64,000 bases of DNA from Harmothoe impar (lineage: Eukaryota; Annelida; Polychaeta; Phyllodocida; Polynoidae), in the NCBI GenBank assembly GCA_947462335.1, contig OX381717.1:47287523-47351522 (forward strand), given 5' to 3'. Made by a program: the position numbers and the translations under genes. The notes beneath the pieces were generated by a model. The model had not been told where the DNA came from. It ran no database searches and saw nothing but the letters and a program-made list of their open reading frames with translations. This document shows positions 1 to 11,326 of this stretch, piece after piece (position 1 is the stretch's first letter; each line of letters starts with the position of its first letter).

Positions 1-720
1 GTACCTCACCCCATGTGTGTTCATAGTCAAGATGACTGCTTCATGTTGTTACACTTATTATACATAGTAATTCTATAATAGTTATAGCAGAGATCTAATA
101 TTAACATCACTAATAACCTGATACTACAATAAATAAAAACCCTGACTCTCCTCCTTAACCAAGTGATTAAATGCATAGAATGATGGATGGTAGAGGGGTG
201 ATGGGGGGGGGAGCCTGCAAATGACTCCAAATAAGGACTGGTGTCCATATCTCTTAGTCTACACCTTTCATGGTCAATATCCTAGACGTAAGACAAGAGA
301 TAATTATTTAATTCGATTCTCTGAGGTGTTAAATAAATACTCTGAACCCTAAATGTTATTGGAGCCAATAATAAACCCTGCAAGTAAATCATGGGGCGGG
401 GTAGGTAACCCTGATACCTCATTTGCAATGCTAAAGATCAGATTTTGTCAAAGACGGGCCTACATGCAACATCTGAGGGTGCTGCTATAATATTTAGATA
501 TATGAAAATATAACATAGGCATGGTGCTTGGTAGATCTATGCCATCCCCTACATGGGGTAAAGGGTAAGTTGGTAGAACCTAATATCAAACTTTGAGGAC
601 AGATGAATACATCTGTTGATATTAAACCAAATATTGAACCCAAAGTTGACTTGAAGTACAGTATTCCTCTACCAGCTGTAGTAGATACACCTACCAGGGT
701 GATCTCAAGGACCCAGCTCA
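1..720. other. Unassigned AT-rich stretch
   Basis: No gene, TIR pair or tandem repeat was found by eye. Open frames here are short and show no splice-bounded coding pattern. Confidence 0.4.
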
Positions 721-733
721 CTCATTTCTTTCA

Positions 734-761
734 TTTTTTTTTTTTTTGGGGGGGGGGGGCC
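734..761. repeat. Poly-T / poly-G homopolymer junction
   Basis: A run of about 15 T is followed directly by about 13 G. Similar G or C runs recur at 885-900, 8295-8308, 13851-13869, 19809-19825, 20650-20660, 34513-34527 and 46510-46526. Several of these sit at or near the ends of TIR elements. Run lengths may be affected by assembly. Confidence 0.8.
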
Positions 762-870
762 CTCTTTTAACCACACCACTGTCCCACTCCCAGGCATGAT
801 ACATACCATGAGAGGCAATGCTGTGCACTGTGCCACATGGAGGGAGGGTTGGGCTGATGGTTGTATTGAG

Positions 871-1208
871 TAATATGGAGCCGAGGGGGGGGGGGGGGGG
901 ATATTTCATGGCTATTAGGTTGGGGTGAGGGTGGGGATGGGATGGAGGGGTGTCATAGGGGGTGGTTAACAGGAACAGGGAGCCCTCAAGAAAGGTTCAA
1001 ACTATTAGACAGGTCTTATGTTAATACATTATTTCAGTATAGGGTAATATAGAGGCGAAGGGGGGGGAAGAGTTATCTGATGGCTATTGGTGCATGCTGG
1101 GAGGGGGGAGGGGGGTCATAGAGGGGAGTTAACAGAAAGAGGGGACCCTCTAGAAGGGTTTAATCTGCCTGATTAGGTGTCCCAAGGATCTTTTATGGCA
1201 GTATAGGG
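871..1208. repeat. Two-copy direct repeat, period about 174 bp
   Basis: The unit starting TAATATGGAGCCGAGG at 871 recurs as TAATATAGAGGCGAAGG at 1045. Both copies continue through G-rich sequence, 'GGCTATTRG', 'GGTCATAG..GG', 'GTTAACAG' and 'AGTATAGGG'. Both have drifted and differ in G-tract length. No coding potential is seen. Confidence 0.65.
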
Positions 1209-2016
1209 ATGCGATTGTAAGGGAGCAAATGCCTTCAAAATAGCTGATTTATCGGTATTTTACCGAGGACGAACTACCTCCCCAGAGCGGGAAACACCTC
1301 TATAATCACAACAATATGACTTTAAATGGTCTCTTTGGGTCCCATATGAAGGTTTCTGACCATTTTCATGAAGTCATGATTTGATTTTAGAAGGAATCTG
1401 AAAGCCTGAATTTGGGCTGTTTTCTCACTATTTGGCGGATCTTCGGACCCTATGTACGGGGGGGTCAGGGGGGTCCGAAAAAAATATTTTTGTGATTTCC
1501 TGTGTTTTTGGACCCTAATGCATAGTTTGAGCCTGTCCCCGAAGAAAAGTAGATTTATCACCCCCCCCTAGACTAGAGGTGGCGAAGAGGTGGGTAAATA
1601 GCCCGATCAACCAATTCACCCCTACACCTGACACGGAGGGCTGCTAACTATTTGTTTATACTGAGATAAGCCTGATCCTATAAGTCTCCATTACTAGGAT
1701 TGCTTCATTATGAGGCTAAAAGGGGAGATTCTGTGAATTATGCATCCGAATGTGAACGGCTATCTTTCTCCCTTATTGCCCAGTCAATTGTATAACGTAT
1801 ACCTATTTAGCATCAATATGTAAAATAATTTAATGATCTATCTCCCTCTTTTTCTAAATTATTAATTTCTCTTCTAAATGCAGCAGTCAGATTGATTAAA
1901 TGAGGCAAAGAGTTCACCACCTGCCAATTACATTAAAATTGTACAATGGAAACAATGGAGAATGTACAATGTATACTTATACCCTGTAAAATAATGTATT
2001 CAAGCAATTATGACAA
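1209..2016. other. Unassigned intergenic stretch
   Basis: There is a G-rich patch near 1440-1475 and C-rich patch at 1560. No TIR pair, splice-bounded exon or tandem array was recognised. Confidence 0.35.
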
Positions 2017-2385
2017 TCCGTACAGGAAGCCATACAGGAAGCCTTGCAGCCACACAGGATGCTATTGTGGAAAGCCACACAGGAATACAAACTTAAAGCC
2101 ATATGTAAAGCCATATAGGAAGCTATACAGGAAGTCACATGGGAAGCCATGTGGGATAGCCATACGAGAAGTCATATGGAAATTCACATGGGAATCCATA
2201 TGTACAGCCAAATTGAAAGGCCGTAAATTATGCAGAAGCCATATGGGAAAGCCACATGGAAAAGCCATATGGAAAAGCGTTACGTGGAGCCATAATTAGG
2301 GGAAGCCATATGGAAAGCATTACAGGAAGCCAATGAAGCCACACTGTAACATATATGGGAAGCCATATGGGAAGAAATAAGGGGG
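2017..2385. repeat. Degenerate minisatellite, about 12-bp AAGCCATATGGR unit
   Basis: The motif AAGCCATAYRGR is repeated about 25 times with variable spacing (examples at 2027, 2098, 2110 and 2307). It stays open in one frame on plus (repeats of KPYRK) and in others on minus. That is a by-product of the repeat period and not evidence of a gene. Confidence 0.75.
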
Positions 2386-2524
2386 AAAACCACTTCTGGG
2401 GTAAATCTAGTAGAGAACACGACAGGCTGATTATGTGTGTGGAATTCGCATTGTATATGTGACAAGTTCTGTTTCTGTCATGTTCTATCATTTGCTATAT
2501 AGTACAGTGTAAAATCTTCGACAG

Positions 2525-2700
2525 TGATTAGGAAAGAAAAAAATTGACAGAAGGAAGGAAGAGCAGTCTGTTGGAGACAGAAACAAAAAGAAAGAAAGTC
2601 TGATAGTAAAAGGAATAAAAGAACAATGTAAACAAAGATGGAAAAGGTGAAAGGTAAAAGGGAATTGAAGAAGGAAATCGATTGAAGAAAGTAGAGCCAA
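2525..2700. repeat. Purine-rich (GA) tract
   Basis: The plus strand is almost entirely A and G with sparse T and C, a simple-sequence-like strand bias. No unit period is fixed. Confidence 0.5.
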
Positions 2701-2716
2701 ACAAGCTTAGACTATA

Positions 2717-2861
2717 CACTATTAGAAGTAAATGTAGCTGTGCAGTATAATTTACTGTAGTTTAACTGTACCTTCTACAGTCTTAGTTTGCAAGGTGAGC
2801 GGATATATACTGTTGGTTTACGGTGTAAAAGGACGTATTTGGGGTTTCACTATTTACAGTG
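2717..2861. mobile_element. TACACTGT-family MITE, copy 1
   Basis: The ends read CACTATTAGAAGTA at 2717 and TTTACAGTG ending at 2861, and both are flanked by TA. The left end closely matches the left end of the larger element at 16164 (CACTGTTAGAAGTAAG). The interior has CTGTA/TACAG motifs as in the other copies. A 2-bp TA duplication suggests a Tc1/mariner-like or similar transposase. No coding sequence is present. Confidence 0.65.
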
Positions 2862-3121
2862 TACATATCCAGTATATGTACTGGATCCTTAATTCCCTGG
2901 AGGTGTGTTAATACGCGTTGTCGTCCCGGCGCGTGTTAGACACGTGCAACTTTGACACTTTTCATTTCAGGAATGTGCCCGACGGGGCTCCCCCTTTAGG
3001 CAGAGTCAGGAACTAGTGGAGCTGGCAGAACAATTAGTAATACCCACAAGGCAAGTGACAAGCTGTTTCCGGTGCCAATTTACCCCATAATAATAGGTCC
3101 CAGGTTCTGTTTATACAAGAA

Positions 3122-3332
3122 TAACCCTTTGAAGGCTGCATAGTGTTTTAATCCGCAATGCCCTTTTTTCAAAATCAGTTTGAAGTAGCTCTGCAGTGCG
3201 GCATTCATGCATTACTTCAACAAAAGATTCCCTCTCTAAGTGACCAGTTTGATACCTGAATATAGTTGAGGCGAGTTACTCGCAGGTCATGTATTTATAC
3301 AGTAAAGCACTATGCGGCCATCAAAGGGTTAA
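3122..3332. mobile_element. FB1 foldback MITE copy
   Basis: The left TIR reads TAACCCTTTGAAGGCTGCAT and the right end reads GCACTATGCGGCCATCAAAG then GGTTA. The interior palindromes are worn, with remnants such as GCGAGTTACTCGC near 3271. It belongs to the family best preserved at 15513-15773. Confidence 0.75.
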
Positions 3333-3394
3333 CAAACCATAACTTCTACAACACAACACCCTCCTCCCTACCATTTACATCAATTTGGCGCTAG

Positions 3395-3640
3395 TTTAGG
3401 TGAACTTCCGTTTAGACCGGAAGTCTGTTTTCTGTAATAAGGCCTATGTAAAAGATTGCCCTTGTCAGAGACCCTGTCGGGCCTTTAGTGCAGAGGCTAT
3501 ATCACTTCGGACAGATTATTAGTATCATGGGCTTCACCAGCTAGCTACCTTGGTGTATGGTCTGGGCCGTGCAACGCCATTTTGTTCGACGTTGCCAGTA
3601 CTGTTGGCTTCTGAAGTGAGATCGCATAAATGTTCCTAGA
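3395..3640. promoter_or_regulatory. Weak ETS/CpG-containing region
   Basis: An inverted pair of ETS-like sites (ACTTCCG...CCGGAAGT) lies at 3402-3423. Several CpGs follow near 3548-3595 (GGGCCGTGCAACG, TTCGACG). This could be a promoter fragment, but no first exon with a convincing donor was found. Confidence 0.2.
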
Positions 3641-4017
3641 ATAGTCAAGTTTCAAGACTGGAGATATTGGCTGCTAAAGGGAATTTTGGTTGATAAATGA
3701 GTGGATTCGAGCCGTGGGGTAGGGGATCAGATATTGTAGATCTTTCAGAGATTAGAACCCTTAAAGTCCTTTACCCATGCTTTTCTCACACAAAAATACT
3801 CACACTATGTACCATGAACTTTATTTTTCCCACCACCCGAACCCATCACACCTCGTCCTTATACATCTCTCAGTGGACACAGAATATATTAACATTGATA
3901 AGTGGTTATCAAGGTTTTGTTCCCACTGGGCTGGACCCTTCCCTATGTTAGTACCAGTATAGGGTGTCCGGGAACTGGAGTGACTACAGAGCAGTAAAAC
4001 GCAATCCATGTTGACAG

Positions 4018-4249
4018 ATTAGCCCAATAAGGGCCGTGTAGTGCTTTATCACCATGATTCATGAATACAGATTTGGTAAATCTACTCACCAAGACTGCAT
4101 TTACCAGAACTGCATTCATGCATCTTGTTAGGTGTTGGTATGCTGCGTGAATGTAGCTCTGGCGAGTATACTCACCAGGGCTGTATGAATGCATCCTGAT
4201 GTTAAAGGGCATAGTGTATTAAAACACTATATGGGCCTTAAAGGGTTAG
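4018..4249. mobile_element. FB1 foldback MITE copy
   Basis: The left end AGCCCAATAAGGGCCGTGTA and the right end ATGGGCCTTAAAGGGTTAG match the family TIR. A palindrome around GGCGAGTATACTCACCAGG lies near 4157-4178. Near the right end, an extra small inverted repeat (CATAGTGTATTAAAACACTA) is visible. Confidence 0.75.
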
Positions 4250-4329
4250 CAGACACCTTTTAACTGCAGTCCAGATTATGATAGAGTACCAGGAAGGGGT
4301 GTATCAACGTGGAGCACCCAGCTAGCCTG

Positions 4330-4565
4330 TTAGCCCTTTAAGGACAGCATGATGGCTTTATGTGCCTTTTGTCATTTAGATTCACCAGTAAATGCAGCGC
4401 TGGTGCATGGTTTATAGCAGGTGTTGCGTTTATACCGACCCTCTGAGAGTGTAGCAACCCTGATGCTGCAATAGGTGGTTATTTGCCACTGCTGCATTTA
4501 TGCATCATGCCAAGAAAAGCCTGTGTACAATAACACAATGTGCTGCCCTGAAATGCCTCTTAGGC
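4330..4565. mobile_element. FB1 foldback MITE copy (diverged)
   Basis: It starts TTAGCCCTTTAAGGACAGCA and ends near TGCTGCCCTGAAATGCC. Family core words (AATGCAGC, GAGAGTGTAGCAACCC, GCATTTATGCATCATGCC) appear in the expected order. Confidence 0.6.
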
Positions 4566-4829
4566 AAGTGGTGAACTAGATTTAGGATAAACCACAGTGC
4601 CACTTGCTATGCAGTATGCAGACCTCCGATTTTGTTTCTTCACCCTACGCCTTCCCACCTCAAAAATATTTTGAAAAATGTATTATACCATTATATCGGC
4701 CTCAGGCCAGGGAATGGTGTTTTTAGGTGACTTGACACCTTCCTAGCAAAAGAGAGATTATTTTTGGCCAATTTTGTAGGCTAATTTAAGGTTAATTTGA
4801 TGGTCCACATCTCAGGCCATCGTCTACAA

Positions 4830-4946
4830 GTCAGAAAAGTGTCAATTTTTGGGCCTATTATAGTAAACTTATTTGTCATAACTTCGACCTACCTACCCTA
4901 GTTTTTCAGACCCGAAGCACCCTTTTTCGGCCTAAGCAAACTACTG
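4830..4946. mobile_element. Diverged end of a GGCC-ended element
   Basis: The sequence CGACCTACCTACCCTAG, followed by TTTTTCAGACC and ending TTTTTCGGCC, resembles the right end of the element at 47717-47977. The left end could not be placed. Confidence 0.35.
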
Positions 4947-5811
4947 CATTTTGATGCTCCAACCGTCACTCAATCCTACCCTAAAGTTTATTTTCCCTTT
5001 TAACGAGATTGAATCCCAAACAGTGTAGGATTTAAAATTGCATTTTAAATCCTACATGTCGGCTTACTAAGTTTTCCTAAACCTGAGATTTAAAAAAGTC
5101 AAGACTGATGTTAACATTGATTGCCAAGAAGATTTGAAAAAAAAAGAACATGTAAACCCTCCAGTATATGCCTATTACACCAAATCTACTTCAATTTGCT
5201 GGTTCTCAGCCTTCGAGATTGTATTGGGACCAATGACTCCAAGGAACCAGCTCCGAAATGTCGTCTGCTTTCTTAAATGAACTAAAAACAAACAAACAAA
5301 ATATTCACTGCCTCCTGTCAAGGACACACAAGGGTCTGAGTGGGATTTAATGCCAATTAAAAACTCGTTAATCCACACTTAATCTCCATTAAAATTAATT
5401 ATAACCGATTATTTTTGTTTAAAAAGCTGTGTCCCGACTGGAACTGGAAGTGGCAGGCAAAATATTGTCAAGATGATTTAAGGGGCGATTTGTTCTGGAA
5501 TTGTCAAGTTGGGGCTAATTCATGTTTGTTAAGCTTATTTTAAAGCAAAGATGCTTGATTTTTATTATCATTATTATGGATGAGACTTGCTAATGAATGT
5601 ATTTATTTATATAGCGATGGAAAAGGAGTGAACCTGTTCCCGCGACCTTTGTGTTTACACTGGAACAGGTGATCTTATGAGATCTTGGCTCTGCTCTCTG
5701 AAGGTAACTTGAAGGTAAGTTATTTCTCGCAAGATATGGTGTATGAGAATCTGGAATCCAATGAAATTTCTTGAGAGATTCCACAGACAGAACTATCATG
5801 ACCGTAAATAC
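4947..5811. other. Unassigned AT-rich stretch
   Basis: Short A runs and AAAC repeats occur near 5285. No TIR pair, array or splice-bounded exon was recognised. Confidence 0.35.
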
Positions 5812-6209
5812 GGGATAGCTCTCCCAGGTGAGAGGACAAACGTTTAGAGCATTATCTTAATCTTAAATCTTAATATCCTAATTCAGTGTCTTGTTTTGGG
5901 GCAATGGTGTTTTGTATTGAGACACTGTCAGTTTATTCCCTGGGCTTACAAGAAAAGATAGATTAAGATGGGATTGAAATAGAAGAAAAAGAATTAAGAT
6001 AATTTAAGATAGGATTGAAATAGAAGAAAAAGAAGACAAAAACGGGGGTTGGGGACATACTAGATAGTAATAGTAACACTTTTAAGGTAAGGTGGCGACC
6101 TCTAAGCTCAACTTCAGGTACTATAAAGTCAAGACAAATAAGATCATCTTAATAGTCTGATTAAGATAACATTCTAAACAATCGTCCTCTCACCTGGGAG
6201 AGCTATCCC
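5812..6209. mobile_element. 398-bp TIR element, GGGATAGCTCTCCC ends
   Basis: The left end reads GGGATAGCTCTCCCAGGTGA and the right end is its reverse complement (TCACCTGGGAGAGCTATCCC). This is a TIR of about 35 bp continuing into AACRTTTAGA. The interior holds repeated TTAATCTTAAATC motifs and a two-copy repeat of about 38 bp (GATTGAAATAGAAGAAAAAG at about 5971 and 6008). It contains no transposase frame, so it is non-autonomous. Internal motifs resemble the 162-bp element at 51826. Confidence 0.8.
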
Positions 6210-7622
6210 ATGCGTGCACCATGACCGCGCTAGCGGAGCAAATTATCGCTAGGCACAGTCCTGTATGCATTTTCAAAGAGTCCTGGTAATAAAAACGTTG
6301 GGAGGTTGTAGCATCACGTAACTTACCCACGGTTAGCAATTTTTTTATACAGTTAGCAGTTGGATGGTTGCGTGCCAAGTTTTTGAATTTATAAAGTATT
6401 TTATTCACCAAGTGATTTTCAAAATACAGTATACATTTCAAAAGATGAGAAACATTATCAGATGTTACAGGAATGCATGTCAGTAATCGGTGTTCGTTTA
6501 CAGTCTTATCTGTAAGTGCTCAAAATACAAGTATCATTTTACAATTAACATACAGGTTAATCGGAAATTGTTGTATCCGGCTTTCATTAGATCATATAAA
6601 TATTTATCGCAGTGTATATCAATTTCACAACTAAATTGACAGTATGATGACTCATTTATAATAATACAGAGTACTTTGATTAATACCATGAGCTCTACGG
6701 TTAGCTCTAAGTGAAGTTACTACATTTAGCAGGATTGACACACTCAGCGGTTGTACACCCCCTCTAACATAGGCCTATTTAATATATAGATACTAAGATA
6801 TTAAATAAAAACATAACTAGTGGGCATAACAGGATGTGTGCCCATGAGTAAACCGTTGTTGGTATCCACCACAAACCTATATGGTGGGTACCATCAAAGT
6901 TGCAGGTGTAGTTTGATATTTTTATTTGACCATAGTATCATAGCAAGTGGCGCTTCTCATTAAAGGTTCACAAATGAGATTCAGAAATCATGTCGACAAA
7001 ACAGAATAGTGCATTAAAGCAATATGCTACCCTTAAATAGCTCAAGTCTTCCTGTGCCAAGCATCAGCTGAACAACACTCCAACTGCTATCTATATATAT
7101 ACTAGTTACTTCTTCTCCTTCCCATACAATCTATCCCATCTCTATGTGGTTATCTGCCTGATGGAGGATCTACTAATGAGTATGTTGAGAAGCCTGTTTG
7201 ATTGGATAGCATCCTGAACAGCTCCGTGTAATAGCAATCACTGCCAACACCTAATGGTGGAAGCCGGCTGGCGCAATTACAACATAGATATCTGGGAACT
7301 GTTTCAAAATATGCAATTTCTTTTTAAAATATAACTATTGGTTGGCAAAAAAAAGGAGGGTACAAATGTATTTACTTTTGCAATTTTATTTTTGCACAGC
7401 ATCTTGGGAGGGCAAAGGAAAAATACCTGAAAGTAAATATTAGGTTTAATTGAGTGTAAAACAATTTAGGGAGATTCGATGAATACTTTGGGTTGACTAC
7501 CTTGCAATTGAAGATTTTCTCTATGCTATTTTCCAGGGTGGCACCGGTGATCAAATCTATGAGGTAATGTAGAACTTACATTACTATACTTTTGCCAAGA
7601 CAGATATTCTTGCATTTCCCAT
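6210..7622. other. Unassigned stretch
   Basis: No TIR pair, satellite or convincing exon was recognised in about 1.4 kb. Open frames are short and AT-rich on both strands. Confidence 0.35.
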
Positions 7623-7702
7623 AACATATGTGGCGCGATGTGCGAAAAGGGCCATTAGCACAGGATGTATGGGGGCCCTTTTCCCAGTGCATGTCACATA
7701 AT
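7623..7702. mobile_element. About 80-bp hairpin MITE (ACATATGTGRC ends), copy 1
   Basis: The two halves are near reverse complements: ACATATGTGGCGCGATGTGC then GAAAAGGGCC on the left, GGCCCTTTTCCCAGTGCAT then GTCACATAA on the right. A second copy is at 10892-10972. The element is almost entirely stem, so its transcript would fold as one hairpin. Confidence 0.7.
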
Positions 7703-7871
7703 CATAAAAAAATATTTTTATCTGTGATTATGCAACGCCTCCCGGTGAGTGTCCTGGTAAGGAGTAATGACTGGTGCTTCCCCCTGTTGGTTATCCGTTA
7801 TCCGTTACACTAACACCCCGCCTCAAATGACGTGCTGATCATATGACGTAATACGTCATATCTGTGGGTCA

Positions 7872-8114
7872 ATTTAGCTCTTTAAGTACCACATAGCGAT
7901 TTAATTTCCTCTGGTCCTCTGGTGTCATGATACATGAATGCAGCCCTGGTGAGTCTACTCTCTACTTGCCAGTGCAGTATCCATGCATCTCGCCAACACT
8001 TGGGGAGTGCATAGCATCAGCATGATGCTTAAATGCAGCATTGGTAAGTTATCTGCTAAGGCTGCATTCATGCATCATGATTAATAATGGCAATTATACA
8101 TGTAAAGAGGTAAA
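7872..8114. mobile_element. FB1 foldback MITE copy
   Basis: It starts TTTAGCTCTTTAAGTACCAC and ends GTAAAGAGGTAAAA. Core words TGATACATGAATGCAGCCCT, GGTGAGT and GCTGCATTCATGCATCATGA are well kept, so both internal palindromes remain recognisable. Confidence 0.75.
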
Positions 8115-8526
8115 ACCCTGGTGGACAGTACAATATAACGCCTCCTAGGCCTGTGTGAAGAAAACTTACACCAGTGGCTGTGTCTAATTATTATTCATTT
8201 CTGTAGTGCAATGGTACTCTGCCCTGGCCTTTATTCAAGACCATGGCACATTTTAAGACCAATTAATTGAGGGAGTGGTCAGTATATTTCAATGGGGGGG
8301 GGGGGGGTATTTGCAGGGGTCAATGAATTCCGATTCCTCTAGAGAGAAGCCAAAAAATGTCACTCCCCTCTCCCCAAGCCCCACCCCACCCGTTGTTTAG
8401 AAAAAAGACCACTCCCTGAGCATGCCCATATCATATATCAAAGTGCCATCCAATCTAAAAGCAAAGACGCCTCCTTATAAGTTATAGTAAAATTGTAACT
8501 TCCATAATACCACACTCATCCCTTCT

Positions 8527-8640
8527 CAGGCGTGTGGCATTGCAGCCTGTTGACGGTCCGATCGCTTCTCACGGGCAAGAAATCCAAACCGAGAGTGAGC
8601 TGTTCCGCGGCCTAATCAATCTTAATTACTAGCGACGATT
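8527..8640. other. GC-richer open patch, possible terminal exon
   Basis: The plus strand has a splice-acceptor-like CATTGCAG ending near 8549. A 28-codon open frame follows (beginning PVDGPIASHGQEIQ) and ends in TAG near 8631. The opposite strand is also open, so strand is not decided and coding status is weak. Confidence 0.15.
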
Positions 8641-8755
8641 TGATTGGATGAGATGCCATGCTGGAGTTTTTGTTTGTTTACACGGTGCTTTAACACGGTC
8701 TCTGTCACCATGTGTCATGTCTACTATGTTCAACTATGGAAGCAACTACTGAGTT

Positions 8756-8853
8756 TTAAAGGGACAATATTACCACTCACAGTTAACCACATAGCAGACT
8801 AGAACAGTACTAAAAATGTGAATGGTACATGCTTGGTGATTATACAGCTTTAA
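8756..8853. mobile_element. MITE2 (about 97 bp), copy 1
   Basis: The left end TTAAAGGGACAATATTACCA pairs with the right end CTTGGTGATTATACAGCTTTAA. The interior word GACTAGAACAGTAC is shared with the copy at 23438-23534. A further half-copy (ATAAAGTGGCATTCTCACC) begins at about 8870. Confidence 0.7.
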
Positions 8854-9800
8854 CCCTATAATGGTGCTATAAAGTGGCATTCTCACCGAGCGAATCCCAC
8901 TCACAATTATAGTACTGAAGGCAAATTGGGGACCTGAAAACTAGTTATTTTCTATCTAATTCTTTAATATTGACATTGTGAGGGAAGCACTTGGAGTAGA
9001 GATTAACCAAAGATACCACTGTAAAGCTCTTTTGATCCTATAGTTACTACATCCGTTTCCCAGTAGCTTGAGATAGGTGGATGGTGTATATCAGGATATA
9101 TATCTGGATAAATATTTCAAAAAGTTCCAATAAATAGTGAGATTAATTTGGCGATATGGAAAGTAAAGTTAACTTTCTTTTTATTTTAAAGGTATACCAT
9201 TTTAGATGTAAAGAGGACACATCGGGGATTATTTATCTGTAAAAAATGTTAAATTCCGATAATTATGAAGTTTTATACAACCTTTTGAAGTCAGAATTTG
9301 AAACGAAATAAATCTGTTTTTAATGCATAAATTGAGACTTTGAGACGTCCCCCTTATCTGATTACAATTAATGTTAAAAGCTGTATATTAGATAACCTCC
9401 CTATGATCTGGAGGTTACATGACACATTGTTTACAAATCTATTTTATATTACAGACCTACAGTTGCACATGATTCAAATCATTACACATAAGGGTCCATA
9501 TAGTACAACTTCACTACATATATTTATGTCTATGCCATTTATATGTTTTAAATACATGAAATAATGGAAAATGGAGGAAAATGACAGAAAAACGCTAAAT
9601 TCATCACAATTCAGGCAGACATGTTGATAAAGCCCTTATTTTCACATAAAAATGTTAATATTCAATTTATTTCTTCAATTCTATATACTTGAAATGATAT
9701 TTTGTTAGTTTTCTTTAGTTGCTTAGAAGTGTCTATGTATATTCCCTCGCTTAAAACCTTTACAAAACTGGATGGGGCCCAAGTCCACTATATGCCTTCC
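8854..9800. other. Unassigned AT-rich stretch
   Basis: Apart from a MITE2 half-copy at about 8870-8930 there is no recognisable repeat or exon. The sequence is A/T-rich with short open frames. Confidence 0.35.
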
Positions 9801-9804
9801 TGAC

Positions 9805-9900
9805 CTCGTGTGGTGAGAATGCCCCTTTAATGTGTTATGCCCATTTGTCATGATTCAGTGCTGCATTTATAAATTATGCCAACCCTACCCAGTAATTTAG
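9805..9900. mobile_element. Fused fragments of MITE2 and FB1
   Basis: TGGTGAGAATGCCCCTTTAA at 9811 is the right end of MITE2. It runs into FB1-like words (GTCATGATTCAGTGCTGCAT, AATTATGCCAACCCTAC). Both are fragments. Confidence 0.4.
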
Positions 9901-10028
9901 GGTAAGCTTGGGCAAGCCGTTGGCATATATATATATACCAAAGTCAATCCAATAGGGTTGAACATGTCACTAGTCCTGAACGTTCACTATTCTTGAGAAT
10001 CGCCCGTGTCTCCCCGGGAAATACATAC

Positions 10029-10147
10029 GTTTCTAACTTGTGTGATTCTTGAGCTCTGTTTGAAGGGTATGCTTTGCCCTTTCCCGGCATGATGGTTAAA
10101 TAAATTACAGCCCCGAATACAGCCCAGAGGGCTCTCCTCATCGTCAT
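10029..10147 (-). CDS. Candidate first coding exon with signal peptide
   Basis: The minus-strand frame starts with ATG at 10147 (a second ATG is at 10141). It runs 39 codons and reaches a strong donor-like GTATGT just below 10029, leaving the exon in phase 2. The peptide begins MTMRRALWAVFGAVIYLT: a short basic n-region, then a hydrophobic stretch of about 15 residues, then a polar region (KGKAYPSNRAQ). That is the layout of a signal peptide with cleavage plausible after KGKA, so the product would be secreted. The reading frame continues 39 codons past the donor without homology I can name. No downstream exon was located. I do not recognise the family. Confidence 0.35.
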
Positions 10148-10524
10148 GCATATATTTTGTACCACATGTTCTAATGAGAACACTTGTGGAAAATATTCAT
10201 GAGCCCCTGCTCGCGTTATAACGTGTGCTGTTTTTTTACAAGGAAAACACGATATCGAAAGTTGTTCTGTACATTCATATACACCATACCGACTCTACTG
10301 GGAAGACTTCGCCTAGGCTGGATGAATTCATTTTAACAACAATGACAGGAAATTATACTGCATGAATGGTTAACCGCTATTCTGGCGTTAAATGGTTAAG
10401 GATTTTGGCGAATGAAAAGAGTGCACTCTCATAAATCATAACAGTTTAAAGACCAGTTGATTCCATGTTATTGCCAAATTACACATTAACTGATTAATTT
10501 AAAAGCAAGTGAATGGAAAGTGCT

Positions 10525-10624
10525 CTAGTTGTTTACTGCCTCAGTGCTTCTGTTGGCTGTTTTCAGGAATATTGTTTCGTGATTGTGAACATGGAAAGTT
10601 GTTTCTAAACCCCTGGTCTCCTCG
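10525..10624 (-). CDS. Candidate terminal exon, unknown product
   Basis: A good minus-strand acceptor (TTTGTATTGCATTTACTAG) precedes one completing base and 32 sense codons ending in TAG at 10525. The peptide starts EETRGLETTFHVHNHE and is polar, with no domain I recognise. It could be the last exon of the minus-strand gene whose inner exon lies at 12825-13045. The phases do not join directly, so at least one exon would be missing between them. Confidence 0.2.
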
Positions 10625-10891
10625 CTAGTAAATGCAATACAAACGGAATACATACAAGAGACACCATTTGATATCTGAATCACTAGAAACAATGAAATTG
10701 GAAAGAAAATATTGGATGCTGCACTGCTTTTTTTCAAATATAATATTTTGGAAAAAGTATACACTTTATTTTAGGAAACCAATATTTTAGTATTTCATGA
10801 ATCATGTCTGGCATTCATATGAAAGTTTGCATGAGAAAAGTCACAGGCTGTATGCAATAGGTCCCACAAAGGGGCCGACCTTTAACATAGC

Positions 10892-10972
10892 AAATATGTG
10901 ACACATTCTGCAAAAGGCATCTTAGTGCAGGGTACACTCAGGTCCCTTTTCCTAGTACATGTCACATATGTT
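10892..10972. mobile_element. About 80-bp hairpin MITE, copy 2
   Basis: The ends ATATGTGACACATTCTGC and GTACATGTCACATATGTTA are inverted repeats, and the arms contain AAAAGG and CCCTTTTCC. It matches the copy at 7623-7702 in length and arm layout. Confidence 0.7.
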
Positions 10973-11326
10973 ACCATTGAGAATCGGCGTCATTTGACTG
11001 CAGTACAAGTCGATGAGAAAATAATGTGTATAACGAACACAATATTCATTTAATGATCCACCTCCAAACACAGCGCACAAAAAGTGCTGACATGGCATAT
11101 TAGACAAACCCATTTTCCGCTCCCCATCATACCATTTAGTTGTCATTAACCCAATATAGTTTAACCCTCCCATTTGAGCTGTATTTGCTATGAAACAATC
11201 TAGTGAGCATGGCCATAAAAACAACCATAAAATGCTTGGTGGTAATTGGTTACAGTTCCCATGAGTTTCACTATTACATGTACATGTGGTGGCCGATAAG
11301 AGACGTTGGGTCAGGCGAAACCACAT
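10952..11326 (-). CDS. Hypothetical open frame, 124 codons, unrecognised
   Basis: This is the longest ATG-started frame here outside simple repeats. It begins MWFRLTQRLLSATTCTC and includes a Cys-rich middle. Its last codons run into the hairpin MITE at 10892-10972, so the C-terminus would be transposon-derived. That argues for chance or decay. No conserved motif was recognised. Confidence 0.12.
   Translation of the reverse strand: MWFRLTQRLLSATTCTCNSETHGNCNQLPPSILWLFLWPCSLDCFIANTAQMGGLNYIGLMTTKWYDGERKMGLSNMPCQHFLCAVFGGGSLNEYCVRYTHYFLIDLYCSQMTPILNGNICDMY

Noticed and set aside
2488..2719. Hydrophobic minus-strand frames
   Set aside because: They are a by-product of the purine-rich plus strand (C/T-rich codons read as Phe, Ser, Leu), with no gene context.
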